Source: an uncultured Sutterella sp. (GTDB lineage Bacteria; Pseudomonadota; Gammaproteobacteria; Burkholderiales; Burkholderiaceae_F). Taken from it: 64,000 nt of DNA. Under the pieces are notes generated by a model. The model searched no databases, was not told the origin of the DNA, and worked only from the letters and a program-made list of their open reading frames with translations. The position numbers and the translations under genes are program-made. Positions 53,502 through 62,530 of the stretch are shown here, piece by piece (position 1 is the first letter of the stretch; each line of letters starts with the position of its first letter). The stretch spans positions 1 through 64,000 of the forward strand of contig UQUM01000003.1 of NCBI GenBank assembly GCA_900544255.1. Direction: 5' to 3'.

Positions 53502-54764
53502 TTAGAGCTTTGCGGGTTCCGTCGGCGCTTCTTCCCCTTCTACGAAGGGTTCGGTACCGAGTTCGCCTTCCATGCGGCTCACCAAGAGGGCGGTCGTGGA
53601 GTCACCCACCACGTTGATGGACGTACGGATCATGTCGAGGATACGGTCGACGCCCGCGAGGAGCCCCACCACTTCAAGCGGAATACCGATCTGCGTGAAG
53701 ACCAAGGTGGACATAATCAAACCGGCCCCCGGGACGCCAGCCGTACCGATGGCGGCAAGCACACCCGTGAGAACCACGATCACCTGATCAGAGAACGTGA
53801 GCGGGATGCCGTAGATCTGCGCGGCAAAGACCGTCGTCACACCCATGTAAACGGCCGTACCGTTCATGTTGATGGTGTTGCCGAGAGGTACTGCAAAGGA
53901 CGCGATGGCTTTAGAAGCACCCAGGCGGCGGGAGGAGACGAGGTTCGCGGCCATGGCGGCGGCGGACGAGCAGGTCGTGAAGGCGATCAGCCACGGTTCA
54001 AAGATGCCCTTGAAGTACTGCATCACCGGCAGCTTGATGATGAGCTTCACCAAGGGGACGTAGATGATGATCACAAGGAGCGACGTGGCGATGAAGGACG
54101 CGAGGATCAACTTGCCTAAGGGGAGGAGAACGGCGAGCCCGTGCTGACTCACGACGACGGCGATCAAGGCGAAGACGCCGATCGGGGCATAGTACATCAC
54201 GACGTTCGTCATGCGGATCATGACGTTGCCGACGGTATCAAAGAAGTTCGTCACGCCGCGGCCCTTTTCACCGAGCCAGTTGAGGCAGAAGCCGAACATG
54301 ATGGCAAAGAAGATGATCTGCAGGATGGAGCCCTTCGCGAACGATTCCATTGGGTTCATCGGCACGATGTTGAGAAGCGTGCTCACAAAGCTCGGCGCCT
54401 TGACGCTGGCGGCTTTGAGACCTTCCGTGGAGAGCGTGAGGCCGATGCCCGGATCAATGAGGTTGGCGATGAAGAGACCGAAGATCACGGAGACGGCGGA
54501 CGTCGCCATGAAGCAAAGGAGCGTCTTGACGGCAACACGGCCCAACTTGGAGACGTCGGAAATACCGGCGGCACCGGCAACCAAGGTCGCAAATACCAAC
54601 GGTACGACGACCATACGAATGAGGCGAATGAAGAGATCGCCCAGTGGCTTCAGGTAAGTCACCGCAAAATCGGAACTTACGAACATACCTACTACGACGC
54701 CGAGTGCCAAGCCCAGCATCATCTGCATAGGCAAGCCCAAAAGATGAGACTTCTTTGTTGCCAT
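53502..54764 (-). CDS. Dicarboxylate/amino acid:cation symporter (DAACS, DctA/GltP-like)
   Basis: Inner-membrane importer for C4-dicarboxylates or glutamate/aspartate. About eight membrane helices and two hairpins. LFIRLIRMVVVPLVFATLVAG, the serine-rich hairpin FTTCSSAAAMAANL, NTINMNGTAVYMG, the GVPGAG motif, and the DRILDMIRTSINVVGDS helix with the conserved Asp and Arg residues are all present. The exact substrate cannot be told. The upstream region carries palindromes suggestive of regulation. Confidence 0.92.
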   Translation of the reverse strand: MATKKSHLLGLPMQMMLGLALGVVVGMFVSSDFAVTYLKPLGDLFIRLIRMVVVPLVFATLVAGAAGISDVSKLGRVAVKTLLCFMATSAVSVIFGLFIANLIDPGIGLTLSTEGLKAASVKAPSFVSTLLNIVPMNPMESFAKGSILQIIFFAIMFGFCLNWLGEKGRGVTNFFDTVGNVMIRMTNVVMYYAPIGVFALIAVVVSQHGLAVLLPLGKLILASFIATSLLVIIIYVPLVKLIIKLPVMQYFKGIFEPWLIAFTTCSSAAAMAANLVSSRRLGASKAIASFAVPLGNTINMNGTAVYMGVTTVFAAQIYGIPLTFSDQVIVVLTGVLAAIGTAGVPGAGLIMSTLVFTQIGIPLEVVGLLAGVDRILDMIRTSINVVGDSTTALLVSRMEGELGTEPFVEGEEAPTEPAKL

Positions 54765-54810
54765 AGCATCTTCTCCTAAAGTTAAATAGATGTTTCTTTG
54801 TTCTAGTAAT

Positions 54811-54853
54811 CACTTACAAAACAAGTGTTTACTAAAATGAAACATTATGTTTC
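54811..54853. promoter_or_regulatory. Two palindromes upstream of the symporter gene
   Basis: GAAACATTATGTTTC (54839-54853) is a perfect 7-1-7 palindrome. CACTTACAAAACAAGTG (54811-54827) is a second inverted repeat. Both lie 45-90 bp before the start codon in an AT-rich promoter zone and may be operators. The binding protein is unknown. Confidence 0.55.
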
Positions 54854-54947
54854 GGTTGCTTTTACTTTACACTGTTTTTGTAAAGATTGCGGTTCCGTAT
54901 TAACCATCATTTGCGTTTTATCAAAGCCCCATAAAGTTTCGTAGTAC

Positions 54948-54982
54948 AAAAAGCCGGCGACGCCTTGAAGTTCGCCGGTTTT
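54948..54982 (-). terminator. Second of two tandem terminators of the usp operon
   Basis: CCGGCG / CGCCGG stem with T run on the minus strand. Confidence 0.7.
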
Positions 54983-54989
54983 AGGGTGA

Positions 54990-55024
54990 AAAAAGGGGAA
55001 ATTTCCCGCAGAAATTTCCCCTTT
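54990..55024 (-). terminator. First terminator after the universal stress protein operon
   Basis: A 14-bp perfect stem AAAGGGGAAATTTC / GAAATTTCCCCTTT followed by six T on the minus strand. Confidence 0.9.
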
Positions 55025-55053
55025 ATGGCGGGCGTGATCAAGCGCCCGAGCAA

Positions 55054-55950
55054 CTAGTGACGGATCAAGAGAATCGGCACGTCGCCCTGGGCGGCCACAC
55101 GCGTTGCGGTGGAGCCCATTACGGCGGACTTAAAGCGGCCGTAACCGTGGCTCCCCATCACGACGATGTCGAGCTTCTTTTTCTTCGCAAACGCCGCAAT
55201 TTCGTCGCCCGGGTTGCCTACGAGGCAAATTTCTTTCGCGGTAACGCCGGCCTTGGTGAGCAAAGGTCGCACGGGTTCGACGGCTTCGTCGAATTCCTTC
55301 TTCTGCAGTTCGATCACTTCGGATTCGGAAAGCGCGGGCAGTGCCATGCCGGCCATGTCGGGCATGACGGCACCGGCGTAGTCACTCGTGACGTTGATGA
55401 GGAAGAAAGAGGCGCCTTCACCGAAGAGTTCCTTATGCTTCAAGGCGTATTTGATGGCGGCCGTACCGAACTTCGAGCCGTCCACGGCGATGCCGATGCG
55501 CATGGCGTCGACTTCGGGAGCGGGCTTGTTGCGCAAAATGAGAATCGGGTTCTTCGTGCGGGCCAAAACGCCGTTCGTGACGGATCCCAAGAAGAGCCCC
55601 GCTAAGGCCGTGCGGCCGCGGCTCCCCATGATGATGAGGTCGGCGGGGAGTTTGGTTGCTTCTTCGGCGATCTTTTCCGCGGGATCGCCCACGATGAAGG
55701 CTTCGGTGACTTCAACGCCCTTCGTCTTCAAAAACTTACGGGCGGGCTTGAAGATTTTTTCGGCTTCGTCTTCGTAGTAGCGCATCAGGGAGTCTTTGCT
55801 CACGAGGCGCGCCGCACGGGTGGGAAGCGGAGCGAGGACGACGAGAAGTTCGATTTCCGGGTTTTTCCCGAGCAGCGTGGCACGGGAAGCAACGAATTCC
55901 AACGAGTTTTCACTGTAGGAACTGCCGTCAATGGGAACGAGGATTTTCAT
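55054..55950 (-). CDS. Double-domain universal stress protein
   Basis: 298 residues made of two Usp domains. The first begins MKILVPIDGSSYSENSLEFV and has SRGRTALAGLFLGSVTNGVL. The second begins IGIAVDGSKFG and has SHGYGRFKSAVMGSTATRV. Both ATP-binding glycine patterns look intact, so it may bind two nucleotides. It is about 120 bp after the second usp gene, with its own promoter-like sequence and a large hairpin in the leader. Likely a general stress or anaerobiosis protein; no regulator is adjacent. Confidence 0.9.
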   Translation of the reverse strand: MKILVPIDGSSYSENSLEFVASRATLLGKNPEIELLVVLAPLPTRAARLVSKDSLMRYYEDEAEKIFKPARKFLKTKGVEVTEAFIVGDPAEKIAEEATKLPADLIIMGSRGRTALAGLFLGSVTNGVLARTKNPILILRNKPAPEVDAMRIGIAVDGSKFGTAAIKYALKHKELFGEGASFFLINVTSDYAGAVMPDMAGMALPALSESEVIELQKKEFDEAVEPVRPLLTKAGVTAKEICLVGNPGDEIAAFAKKKKLDIVVMGSHGYGRFKSAVMGSTATRVAAQGDVPILLIRH

Positions 55951-55973
55951 AAGTGTGCCTCTTCGATTTTTGT

Positions 55974-56019
55974 TCGGTCCGCCGTTTCCCCGGAGGGGAA
56001 AGAGGTCGGCGGAACCGAA
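55974..56019 (-). promoter_or_regulatory. Large hairpin in the leader of the usp gene at 55054
   Basis: TTCGG...CCGCCG...TTTCCCC-GGA-GGGGAAA...CGGCGG...CCGAA pairs over a long stem. It lies between a promoter-like sequence and the start codon, with no T run, so it is probably a leader structure. Confidence 0.55.
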
Positions 56020-56033
56020 GTCTTTCTTTTTTA

Positions 56034-56062
56034 GTTATACCCTGTGAACATCCGGCTGTAAA
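56034..56062 (-). promoter_or_regulatory. Putative sigma-70 promoter of the usp gene at 55054
   Basis: On the minus strand TTTACA, 17-bp spacer, TATAAC. The -10 segment AGGGTATAACT (11 nt) recurs upstream of the third usp gene (57932-57943), suggesting common control. Confidence 0.6.
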
Positions 56063-56080
56063 CACAGGGCGCTAAGTTTT

Positions 56081-56926
56081 TTACCGTACGATGAGCAACG
56101 GAATCTTCGTCTGTGAAGCGATGCGGAGTGCCGTCGACCCCAAAAGCAGCGACTTCAGCCGTCCGTAGCCGTGGCTGCCCATCACGAGGAACCCGGCGTT
56201 GCGGGTTTCGGCAAACGTGGCGACGGCGTCGCCCGGCGTGCCGGTGAGCGCGACTTCTTCCGGTACGACGCCGATGGCGGCAAAAAGCGGGCGCACCTTG
56301 TCCATCGCGGCTTCAAATTGCTTTTTCCCCGCCAGTTCCGCGCCGTCGGCTCCCGAGGAAACCACCGTGGGACTCACGTGTACCAAAATGAAGTTCGGGG
56401 TTTCGCCGAAAAGCGAGCGGTGTTCCAGGGCAAACTTCACGGCGGCCCGGCTCTCGTCGGAACCGTCCACGCAGAAGACGACGTTGACGCCTTTATCCGC
56501 GGGCGGCGTCGTGTTCCGAAGCACCAGCATCGGAATGTGGCTGCGTGCCAAGACGCCCATCGTCACCGAGCCGAAGAGAAGTTCTGAGAAGCCCGACATA
56601 CCGTGACTCCCCATGATGATGAGGTCGGCGCCGCGATCTTCGGCTTCCCGGGCGATGACTTCCGCCGGGTGTCCGACGAGCGCCGTTCTCACGGCGCGGC
56701 TTTCGGGCACCGTTCCCGAGGCCTCAAAGGCGTTGGCGGATTCTTCTTCGTAATACCCGGCGAGCGCCTCTTCGCTCATCAGAGCACCCGCCCGCGCCGG
56801 AAGCGAGGGCTGCACGTTGATGAGATCAAGTGCCGGATGATCCGCGAGGAACGTTTTTCGGGAGGCGAGAAAGGCGAGTGTGCCGCGGCTGAAGTCACTG
56901 CCGTCGAGGGGAACCAGAATTTTCAT
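56081..56926 (-). CDS. Double-domain universal stress protein
   Basis: 281 residues from ATG 56926 (AAAGGAG ribosome binding site). Two Usp domains: MKILVPLDGSDFSRGTLAF with SHGMSGFSELLFGSVTMGVL, then FCVDGSDESRA with SHGYGRLKSLLLGSTALRI. It is the most divergent of the three paralogues. It lies 10 bp after the gene at 56937, so the two are co-transcribed. Confidence 0.9.
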   Translation of the reverse strand: MKILVPLDGSDFSRGTLAFLASRKTFLADHPALDLINVQPSLPARAGALMSEEALAGYYEEESANAFEASGTVPESRAVRTALVGHPAEVIAREAEDRGADLIIMGSHGMSGFSELLFGSVTMGVLARSHIPMLVLRNTTPPADKGVNVVFCVDGSDESRAAVKFALEHRSLFGETPNFILVHVSPTVVSSGADGAELAGKKQFEAAMDKVRPLFAAIGVVPEEVALTGTPGDAVATFAETRNAGFLVMGSHGYGRLKSLLLGSTALRIASQTKIPLLIVR

Positions 56927-56936
56927 AAAGTCTCCT

Positions 56937-57827
56937 TTAACGACGGATGAGCAGAATCGGAACGTTGCCGGAACTGGCAACCCGCATGGCGGTGGAGCCC
57001 ATCACGGCGGACTTGAAGCGACCGTAGCCGTGGCTGCCCATGACGACGAGGTCGAGCTTTTTCTTGGCGTAGGCGGCAATTTCCTTACCGGCCTCGCCGA
57101 CGAGCATCACTTCCTTCGGCTTCACATTCGCTTTTTCAAAGAGCGGACGCACGGTGTCGGCCATTTCTTCGAAGGTCTGCTTTTCCGCAGCATCGATTTC
57201 TTCCGGTGTCATCGTGGGAAGACCGAAGCCCAATTCGGGCATGGCGGCGTTGGTGACGTCGGGGGCGACGGCAATGAGGTTGAACTTGGCGGCACGGCCG
57301 AAAAGGGCCTGTTGCTTCAGGACAAACTTCACCGCGATCTGACCGTAGGCGGAACCGTCCACGCAGATGCCTACTTTGAGCGCATCGGCTTCAGGGGCGG
57401 GTTTGCCGCGCAGAATCAGAATCGGGTGCTTCGTGCGGGCGAGAACGCCGTTGGTGACGGATCCCAAGAAGAGCCCTTCGAGCGCGGTACGGCCGCGGCT
57501 GCCCATGACGATGAGGTCGGCGCCGAACGCTTCGGCTTCCTGTGCAATCATTTCCGAGGGATCGCCCTGAACGATTTTTTCTTCTGCAGCGATGTGGTTC
57601 TTCTTGAAGAACTTGCGGGCGGGCTTCAAAAGCTTTTCCGCTTCTTCGTCAAAGTAGGCCTTGACGCCGTCGGGCGACAAAAGCTGCACGGCACGGGTGG
57701 GCAGAGGCTGCTGAACGAGAAGCAGCCGGATCGTGGGTTCCTTGCCGAGAAGCGTAGTACGGGACGCCACGAATTCGAGTGAATTAGTGCTGTAGGAGCT
57801 GCCGTCGTAAGGTACGAGAATTTTCAT
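56937..57827 (-). CDS. Double-domain universal stress protein
   Basis: 296 residues from ATG 57827 (GAGGGGG ribosome binding site); a longer frame to 57872 is not used. Two Usp domains: MKILVPYDGSSYSTNSLEFV with SRGRTALEGLFLGSVTNGVL, and VGICVDGSAYG with SHGYGRFKSAVMGSTAMRV. Very close to the protein at 55054, so a recent tandem duplication. First gene of the three. Confidence 0.9.
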   Translation of the reverse strand: MKILVPYDGSSYSTNSLEFVASRTTLLGKEPTIRLLLVQQPLPTRAVQLLSPDGVKAYFDEEAEKLLKPARKFFKKNHIAAEEKIVQGDPSEMIAQEAEAFGADLIVMGSRGRTALEGLFLGSVTNGVLARTKHPILILRGKPAPEADALKVGICVDGSAYGQIAVKFVLKQQALFGRAAKFNLIAVAPDVTNAAMPELGFGLPTMTPEEIDAAEKQTFEEMADTVRPLFEKANVKPKEVMLVGEAGKEIAAYAKKKLDLVVMGSHGYGRFKSAVMGSTAMRVASSGNVPILLIRR

Positions 57828-58047
57828 AATTTCCCCCTCTCTCAAAGAAAAAGAAACTTTGACGGCTCGCATTGTTTTTCGGCTGTTGTTGAGCGTCTTT
57901 TTAGGGATGCTCCGCGAGCCGTTTTTCTACTAAGAGTTATACCCTAAACGAAAGAAAAAAGACAGGGAAAATGTAGTACAAATCTGCTTTAACGCAAGGT
58001 ATTGCTTTTCGTACGCGAAAAAGTGCCGTGAAGCGGGGATTAGGACA

Positions 58048-58079
58048 CAAAAAAAGCCGCTTCGACAATTCGAGGCGGC
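58048..58079 (-). terminator. Terminator of the RNase-barstar operon
   Basis: An 11-bp stem GCCGC(T/C)TCGA with a short loop, followed by seven T on the minus strand. Confidence 0.88.
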
Positions 58080-58101
58080 GCGCGGCAAGCGAAAAAGCGA
58101 G

Positions 58102-58398
58102 TCAGAACTCACGGGCAATGAGACGGATTTTTAAGCGCCCCGCCAGTTCTTCGGCAGCGTCTTCAAAAAGGGCTTCAAAGGAAAAACGCTCGGCTTCGGT
58201 GAGGTCGGCGTCTTCCCAATGAAGCAGATCGACGGTGAGAAAATTCTCACGGTCGGTGAGTAGGTCGTAGAGGGCATCTAAGTTGTTGCCGAACCAACTT
58301 TCGGCCTTAAGGCCCTCGGCAAACGCCTTAAAGACGCCGTCCTTTTTAAGCCCCAGACAGTCGAGGGTGAGCACGTCGGAAGAGTAAACGGTCGGCAT
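58102..58398 (-). CDS. Barstar-family ribonuclease inhibitor
   Basis: 98 acidic residues. WFGNNLDALYDLLTD is the barstar helix/loop that plugs the RNase active site, and the following beta strands match the family. It is encoded 2 bp after the RNase gene on the same strand, as expected for toxin and inhibitor. Cytoplasmic (no signal). Confidence 0.9.
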   Translation of the reverse strand: MPTVYSSDVLTLDCLGLKKDGVFKAFAEGLKAESWFGNNLDALYDLLTDRENFLTVDLLHWEDADLTEAERFSFEALFEDAAEELAGRLKIRLIAREF

Positions 58399-58400
58399 AA

Positions 58401-58829
58401 TCAGCGCTCCTTAATGCGGCGGAAGGATTGGTAGTGATCGGCGGTGTACCAGTATTCACCGGACGTCGCGGGGTCTCCCGTCGTGCCTTTCCCTGCAATG
58501 ATGCGGCGAGGGCCCCGGTTTCTCAGCCCCGGCGTCTTCACGGTGTATTCCGTGTAGTAACCGCGTTTTTGCCGCGGAAGGATTCGTTCATAGTTGCCGA
58601 AGACGGTGCCGTCCTTGGCATAAGGGAAGGGGCCGCCCACTTTGATGAGCGCCAACGTTGCCTGAGCTTCGCGGGGCAGATCGGCCGCGGCGACGGTGGC
58701 TTCGCTCCGGATAAAGGAAAAAGCGTCGGCGGTTTGCGGGACGACGGCGGCTGTGATGCCGCATAAGAGCGCCAGTGCGGCGGCTAAGGCGGCACTTTTG
58801 GCGAAGAAGGTTCGAATGAGACGCTGCAT
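58401..58829 (-). CDS. Secreted barnase-like ribonuclease (N1/T1 family)
   Basis: 142 residues from ATG 58829. A hydrophobic signal peptide ends near ADAF (about 35). The RNase domain has LPREAQATLALIKVGGPFPYAKDGTVFGN, the catalytic region YYTEYTVKTPG (Glu), RGPRRIIAG (Arg) and YTADHYQSF (His), matching barnase Glu73/Arg87/His102. It is therefore probably active. The pair resembles Bacillus barnase-barstar and may act in competition or nutrient scavenging; the latter is inferred. Confidence 0.9.
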   Translation of the reverse strand: MQRLIRTFFAKSAALAAALALLCGITAAVVPQTADAFSFIRSEATVAAADLPREAQATLALIKVGGPFPYAKDGTVFGNYERILPRQKRGYYTEYTVKTPGLRNRGPRRIIAGKGTTGDPATSGEYWYTADHYQSFRRIKER

Positions 58830-58885
58830 GGTGTCCAATCCGTACGGCTGATAACAAAAACGCCGCAAGGTGCGGCGATGATGCG

Positions 58886-58961
58886 TGGCGTCCCCATGGG
58901 GATTCGAACCCCAGTTCTAACCGTGAGAGGGTCATGTCCTAGGCCTCTAGACGATGGGGAC
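58886..58961 (-). tRNA. tRNA-Glu (anticodon CUC)
   Basis: 76 nt including an encoded CCA. Acceptor GTCCCC, D-arm TCTAGAGGCCTAGGA, anticodon loop CTCTCAC giving CUC, and T-arm GGGGTTCGAATCCCC match bacterial tRNA-Glu. It lies just upstream of the RNase gene. Confidence 0.95.
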
Positions 58962-58977
58962 AGAGGCTTTTTGAGAA

Positions 58978-59002
58978 AGGCCGTCATTCTAACTGACGGC
59001 CT
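58978..59002 (-). terminator. Hairpin after rlmL
   Basis: AGGCCGTCA / TGACGGCCT stem. The T run is weak on the minus strand, so termination may be partial and continue into tRNA-Glu. Confidence 0.5.
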
Positions 59003-59019
59003 CTCGTTATGCAAACGCG

Positions 59020-60213
59020 TTATTGAGCGGCCAGTGGCGCTTTCGGCGTGCGCTTCATGGAACCCGCCACCAAGTCGAACTTAAAGAACCGGCATTCCAA
59101 GGGGCCGTTCATGAGGGGAACCTTGCGGGATTCGGAGAGCCGCATCTGACGCGGCAGCAGACGGTCGCTCGTCAAAAGCCACGCGGTCCAACCCGCAAAG
59201 TGATGCTTCAGGTTGTCCGCCACATCCTTCATCATGGCGGCAACCGAGGCGCTCTTCGGATTGGACTGTTCGCCGTACGGGGGATTCGAAATGAGAAGCC
59301 CTGCGGCGGCCGCAGGTTCTACCTTACGGGCGTCGCACTGCTTAAAGGTGAGTCGACCGTCGTCAAGCAGCGCACCCAATCCCGCCTTACGGGCATTTTC
59401 ACGGGCTTTTTCAACGACGATGGAACTGATGTCGCTTGCGGCGATCGTCACCTTGGCGGAACGGTTGACGGCGGCAAGGGCGTCGTCCTTGATTTCCTGC
59501 CAGAGTTCCTTATCAAAGTCCGCAAAGTTTTCAAAAAGGAAGTGCCGCTTGAGACCGGGAGCCATGTTGCAGGCAATCTGCGCGGCTTCGATGGCAATCG
59601 TGCCTGAGCCGCAGAACGTGTCCTGAAGGGGCGTGTCGGGCGTCCAGCCCGCGAGTTTCAATAGGGCGGCCGCGAGGTTTTCCTTTAAGGGGGCTTCGCC
59701 CTTATCCTCGCGCCAACCGCGCTTAAAGAGGGCTTCGCCGCAAAGGTCGAGGTAGAACGTGCAGAAACGTTCGCTCACGTACGCAAACACACGGATGTCG
59801 GGATGAGCGCGCTCCACGTCCGGACGCTTTTCAAAAAAGTGCACGAAGCGGTCGCAGATGCCGTCCTTGATGCGCAGGAGGGCAAAGTCCAGGCTCTGCA
59901 GCGGAGAGCGATGCGCGTTGATGTCGACGCGGAACGTCTGGCTTGCATCGAAATAGTTTTCCCACTTGGTGCGGCAGGCGAAGTTATAGATGTCTTCGGC
60001 GTCGCGGTAGTCGCTCGAACCCAAGCGCATCAGGATGCGGCTTGCCAAACGGCTCGTGAGGCAGGCGCGCATGGCGGCTTCCATGTCGCCGTCGAAAGCA
60101 ACGCCGCCGCGCTCAGTTTTGTAGATTTTGCCGCCTGCGGCGACGAGTTCATCGGCGAGCATCGTCTCGAGCCCCAGCGGGCAGACGGCATAGAAAGAAA
60201 GAGGTTTTGCCAT
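59020..60213 (-). CDS. THUMP-domain 23S rRNA guanine-N2 methyltransferase (RlmL/RlmK-like)
   Basis: SAM-dependent RNA methyltransferase. The ATG at 60213 gives AKPLSFYAVCPLGLETMLADEL, the usual N-terminus. A THUMP RNA-binding region covers about 45-165. The methyltransferase domain has TFCGSGTIAIEAAQIA and the NPPYGEQ motif typical of exocyclic-amine methylation. It probably corresponds to the m2G2445 enzyme; the target is not proven. 5 bp after proA. Confidence 0.88.
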   Translation of the reverse strand: MAKPLSFYAVCPLGLETMLADELVAAGGKIYKTERGGVAFDGDMEAAMRACLTSRLASRILMRLGSSDYRDAEDIYNFACRTKWENYFDASQTFRVDINAHRSPLQSLDFALLRIKDGICDRFVHFFEKRPDVERAHPDIRVFAYVSERFCTFYLDLCGEALFKRGWREDKGEAPLKENLAAALLKLAGWTPDTPLQDTFCGSGTIAIEAAQIACNMAPGLKRHFLFENFADFDKELWQEIKDDALAAVNRSAKVTIAASDISSIVVEKARENARKAGLGALLDDGRLTFKQCDARKVEPAAAAGLLISNPPYGEQSNPKSASVAAMMKDVADNLKHHFAGWTAWLLTSDRLLPRQMRLSESRKVPLMNGPLECRFFKFDLVAGSMKRTPKAPLAAQ

Positions 60214-60218
60214 AGCGT

Positions 60219-61490
60219 TTAGTGACGGCACTCGCCGTTTCCAAGAACAATGTATTTGAGATTGGTGAGCCCTTCGAGTCCCACGGGGCCCCGGGCGTGA
60301 AGTTTTCCGGTACTGATGCCGATTTCGGCCCCCAAGCCGTACACGAAGCCGTCAGCAAGGCGCGTGGAGCAGTTCACCATGACGCTGCCGGAATCGACGG
60401 CGCGCAGGAAGATGTCGGACGCGCGACGCGAATCCGTGATGATGGCGTCCGTGTGGTGTGAGCCGTGTGTTTCAATGTGCTCGATCGCGTCTTCGAGCGT
60501 GTCGACGACCGCAATCGAAATGACGGGCGCATTGTATTCGGTGTCCCAGTCGGCGTCGACCGCTCTGACGACGGGGAGGCCGGCCCTTGTAAGGATTGCT
60601 TCTGCACGGCGGTCGCCGCGCATTTCGACGTGTTTCTCAGCATAGAGGGCGCCGATTCGGGGCAGAAAGTCGTCGGCGACGGCTTTGTGCACAAGCAGCG
60701 TTTCCATGGCGTTGCAGGGCGCATAACGCTGAGTCTTCGCGTTGTCGCAGACGGTGACGGCCATTGTGAGATCGGCGTCTTTGTCGACGTACGTGTGGCA
60801 GATGCCGTCCAAGTGCCGGATCATGGGGACGGTCGCTTCTTTCTCCAAGCGAGCGATGAGACCCTTGCCGCCGCGGGGAATGATGACGTCCACATAGCGA
60901 TCGGCCGTAATGAGGGCGCCGACGAAGGTGCGGTCGGTGGTAGGGGCGACCTGTACGGCGTCGGCGGGTAACCCGGCGTCGGCCAACGAGTCAGAAACAA
61001 GTTTCCCGAGAAGGCGGTTCGTTTCCTCGGCTTCGGAGCCGCCGCGCAAAATGGCGGCATTGCCGGATTTAAGGGCGAGAGCCGCCGCGTCCACCGTGAC
61101 GTTGGGGCGCGCTTCGTAGATGATGCCGACGACACCCAGCGGCACGCGCATTTTTCCCACCCGGATACCGGAAGGCTGCGGGCGGATGTCGGAAATTTCC
61201 CCCACGGGGTCGGCTAAGGCCGCTATGTCGCGGCAGCCTTGCGCCATCTGCTTTAAGACGGTTTCCGTGACGGTGAGGCGGTCCAAGAAGGCGGGTGCAA
61301 GGCCTTCGACGCGGGCCTTTTCGACGTCGCGCCGGTTGGCGGCGTAGACAGCGTCCGCGGCCGCAAGCAACCGATCGGCAAGCGAGAATAGCGCCCGGTT
61401 CTTCGCATCCGTCGAAGCGACGGATAATTGTCGGGCCGCGGCTTTGGCGCGGCGTCCGACGTCGGTCATCAGAGCAGTAACATCAGTCAT
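60219..61490 (-). CDS. proA: Gamma-glutamyl phosphate reductase
   Basis: Second step of proline synthesis, reducing glutamyl-5-phosphate with [18 protein letters not shown] at the start, [18 protein letters not shown], the catalytic loop [18 protein letters not shown] with the nucleophilic Cys, and the C-terminal [20 protein letters not shown] motif (here [16 protein letters not shown]) are seen. Length 423 aa is normal. Confidence 0.96.
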   Translation of the reverse strand: MTDVTALMTDVGRRAKAAARQLSVASTDAKNRALFSLADRLLAAADAVYAANRRDVEKARVEGLAPAFLDRLTVTETVLKQMAQGCRDIAALADPVGEISDIRPQPSGIRVGKMRVPLGVVGIIYEARPNVTVDAAALALKSGNAAILRGGSEAEETNRLLGKLVSDSLADAGLPADAVQVAPTTDRTFVGALITADRYVDVIIPRGGKGLIARLEKEATVPMIRHLDGICHTYVDKDADLTMAVTVCDNAKTQRYAPCNAMETLLVHKAVADDFLPRIGALYAEKHVEMRGDRRAEAILTRAGLPVVRAVDADWDTEYNAPVISIAVVDTLEDAIEHIETHGSHHTDAIITDSRRASDIFLRAVDSGSVMVNCSTRLADGFVYGLGAEIGISTGKLHARGPVGLEGLTNLKYIVLGNGECRH

Positions 61491-61495
61491 CGCAG

Positions 61496-62515
61496 TTATT
61501 TCCCGGGATTGGCAAGAAACGTGGTGAGGGAGGCGAGTTCAAGCCACGCGTCGCCGTCTTTGTCTTTTACGACGAGCCCCTTGCCCAAGCGCTCAATATC
61601 GGCGCAGAGCATGAGGGCGGCTTCCAGACGCTGTCGGTTGTTGCGCTGGGCGCAGGAACGGATGCGGGCGGCTTTGTCTTGCCCGCGCACCCCGGCTTCC
61701 CAAAGGGCGTCGCGCGGGAGCTTCCCTGCGTCCATCAGAGTGCGGGTGAGGAGCGTGAAACGTACTTCGTCCGTGATCTGCCACAGGATGGCGGGGATTG
61801 CTTCACCTTCGTTCTTGAGGTTTTCGATGACGCGAAGCGCCCGTCCGGCGTCTCCCGTGAGAGCCGCGTCCAAGAGTTTTTCCGTGTCAAAGCGCGCGAC
61901 GTCGAGAACGCCCGACTTCACCATGTCTCCTGTGATGCGGGTGCCTTTGTCGTATTGGTAGGAGAGTTTCAGCACTTCCTGCGAGGCGGCAAGAAGGTTC
62001 CCTTCGCAACGCGAGGCGAGAAGTTCGATCGCTTCGGCATCTGCGGAGAGTTCATAGCGGGCGAGCCGTTCTCGTAACCACAGCGGAAGGTCGGAGGGAC
62101 TCACCGGGCTGCATTCCACGACGCTTGCGGCTGCCGTGAGTTTTTTCCACCACGCGAGCTTTTTCACCGACCAATCCGACGGCATCGAGATGATGACGAC
62201 GACGCCCTCCAAGGGTTCGGAAGCAAGTGCCGTTAGGGTTTCGCTCCCCTTGGTGCCGACGCGGAACGACGTGAGACGAATCTCCACGATGCGCTTTTCG
62301 GCAAAGAGACTCATGGCGCGGCAGGCGTCAAAAACCTGCGACCAGTCCCAATTGGCGCGCGCATCGAGAATTTGGCGTTCGGTATAGCCCGCTGCGCGGG
62401 CGGCTGCGCGCAGGGCGTCGCACGCTTCAATCATGAGAAGCGGCTCTTCGCCCGTGACGAGCCACAGAGGCGCAACGCCCTTTTTGAGTGCGGCCGGAAG
62501 TTCCTTAAAGCGCAT
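61496..62515 (-). CDS. holA: DNA polymerase III subunit delta
   Basis: Clamp-loader subunit that opens the beta clamp. [25 protein letters not shown] at residues 17-41 and the helical C-terminal collar domain ([14 protein letters not shown]) match the family. Length 339 aa. It follows lptE by 15 bp and precedes proA by 5 bp, an arrangement common in beta- and gammaproteobacteria. Confidence 0.92.
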   Translation of the reverse strand: MRFKELPAALKKGVAPLWLVTGEEPLLMIEACDALRAAARAAGYTERQILDARANWDWSQVFDACRAMSLFAEKRIVEIRLTSFRVGTKGSETLTALASEPLEGVVVIISMPSDWSVKKLAWWKKLTAAASVVECSPVSPSDLPLWLRERLARYELSADAEAIELLASRCEGNLLAASQEVLKLSYQYDKGTRITGDMVKSGVLDVARFDTEKLLDAALTGDAGRALRVIENLKNEGEAIPAILWQITDEVRFTLLTRTLMDAGKLPRDALWEAGVRGQDKAARIRSCAQRNNRQRLEAALMLCADIERLGKGLVVKDKDGDAWLELASLTTFLANPGK

Positions 62516-62530
62516 GGCGGCGGTTCCGAC

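Noticed and set aside
58878..59084. Small ORF over the tRNA-Glu region on the + strand
   Set aside because: It is the antisense translation of the tRNA; such ORFs are a frequent artefact.
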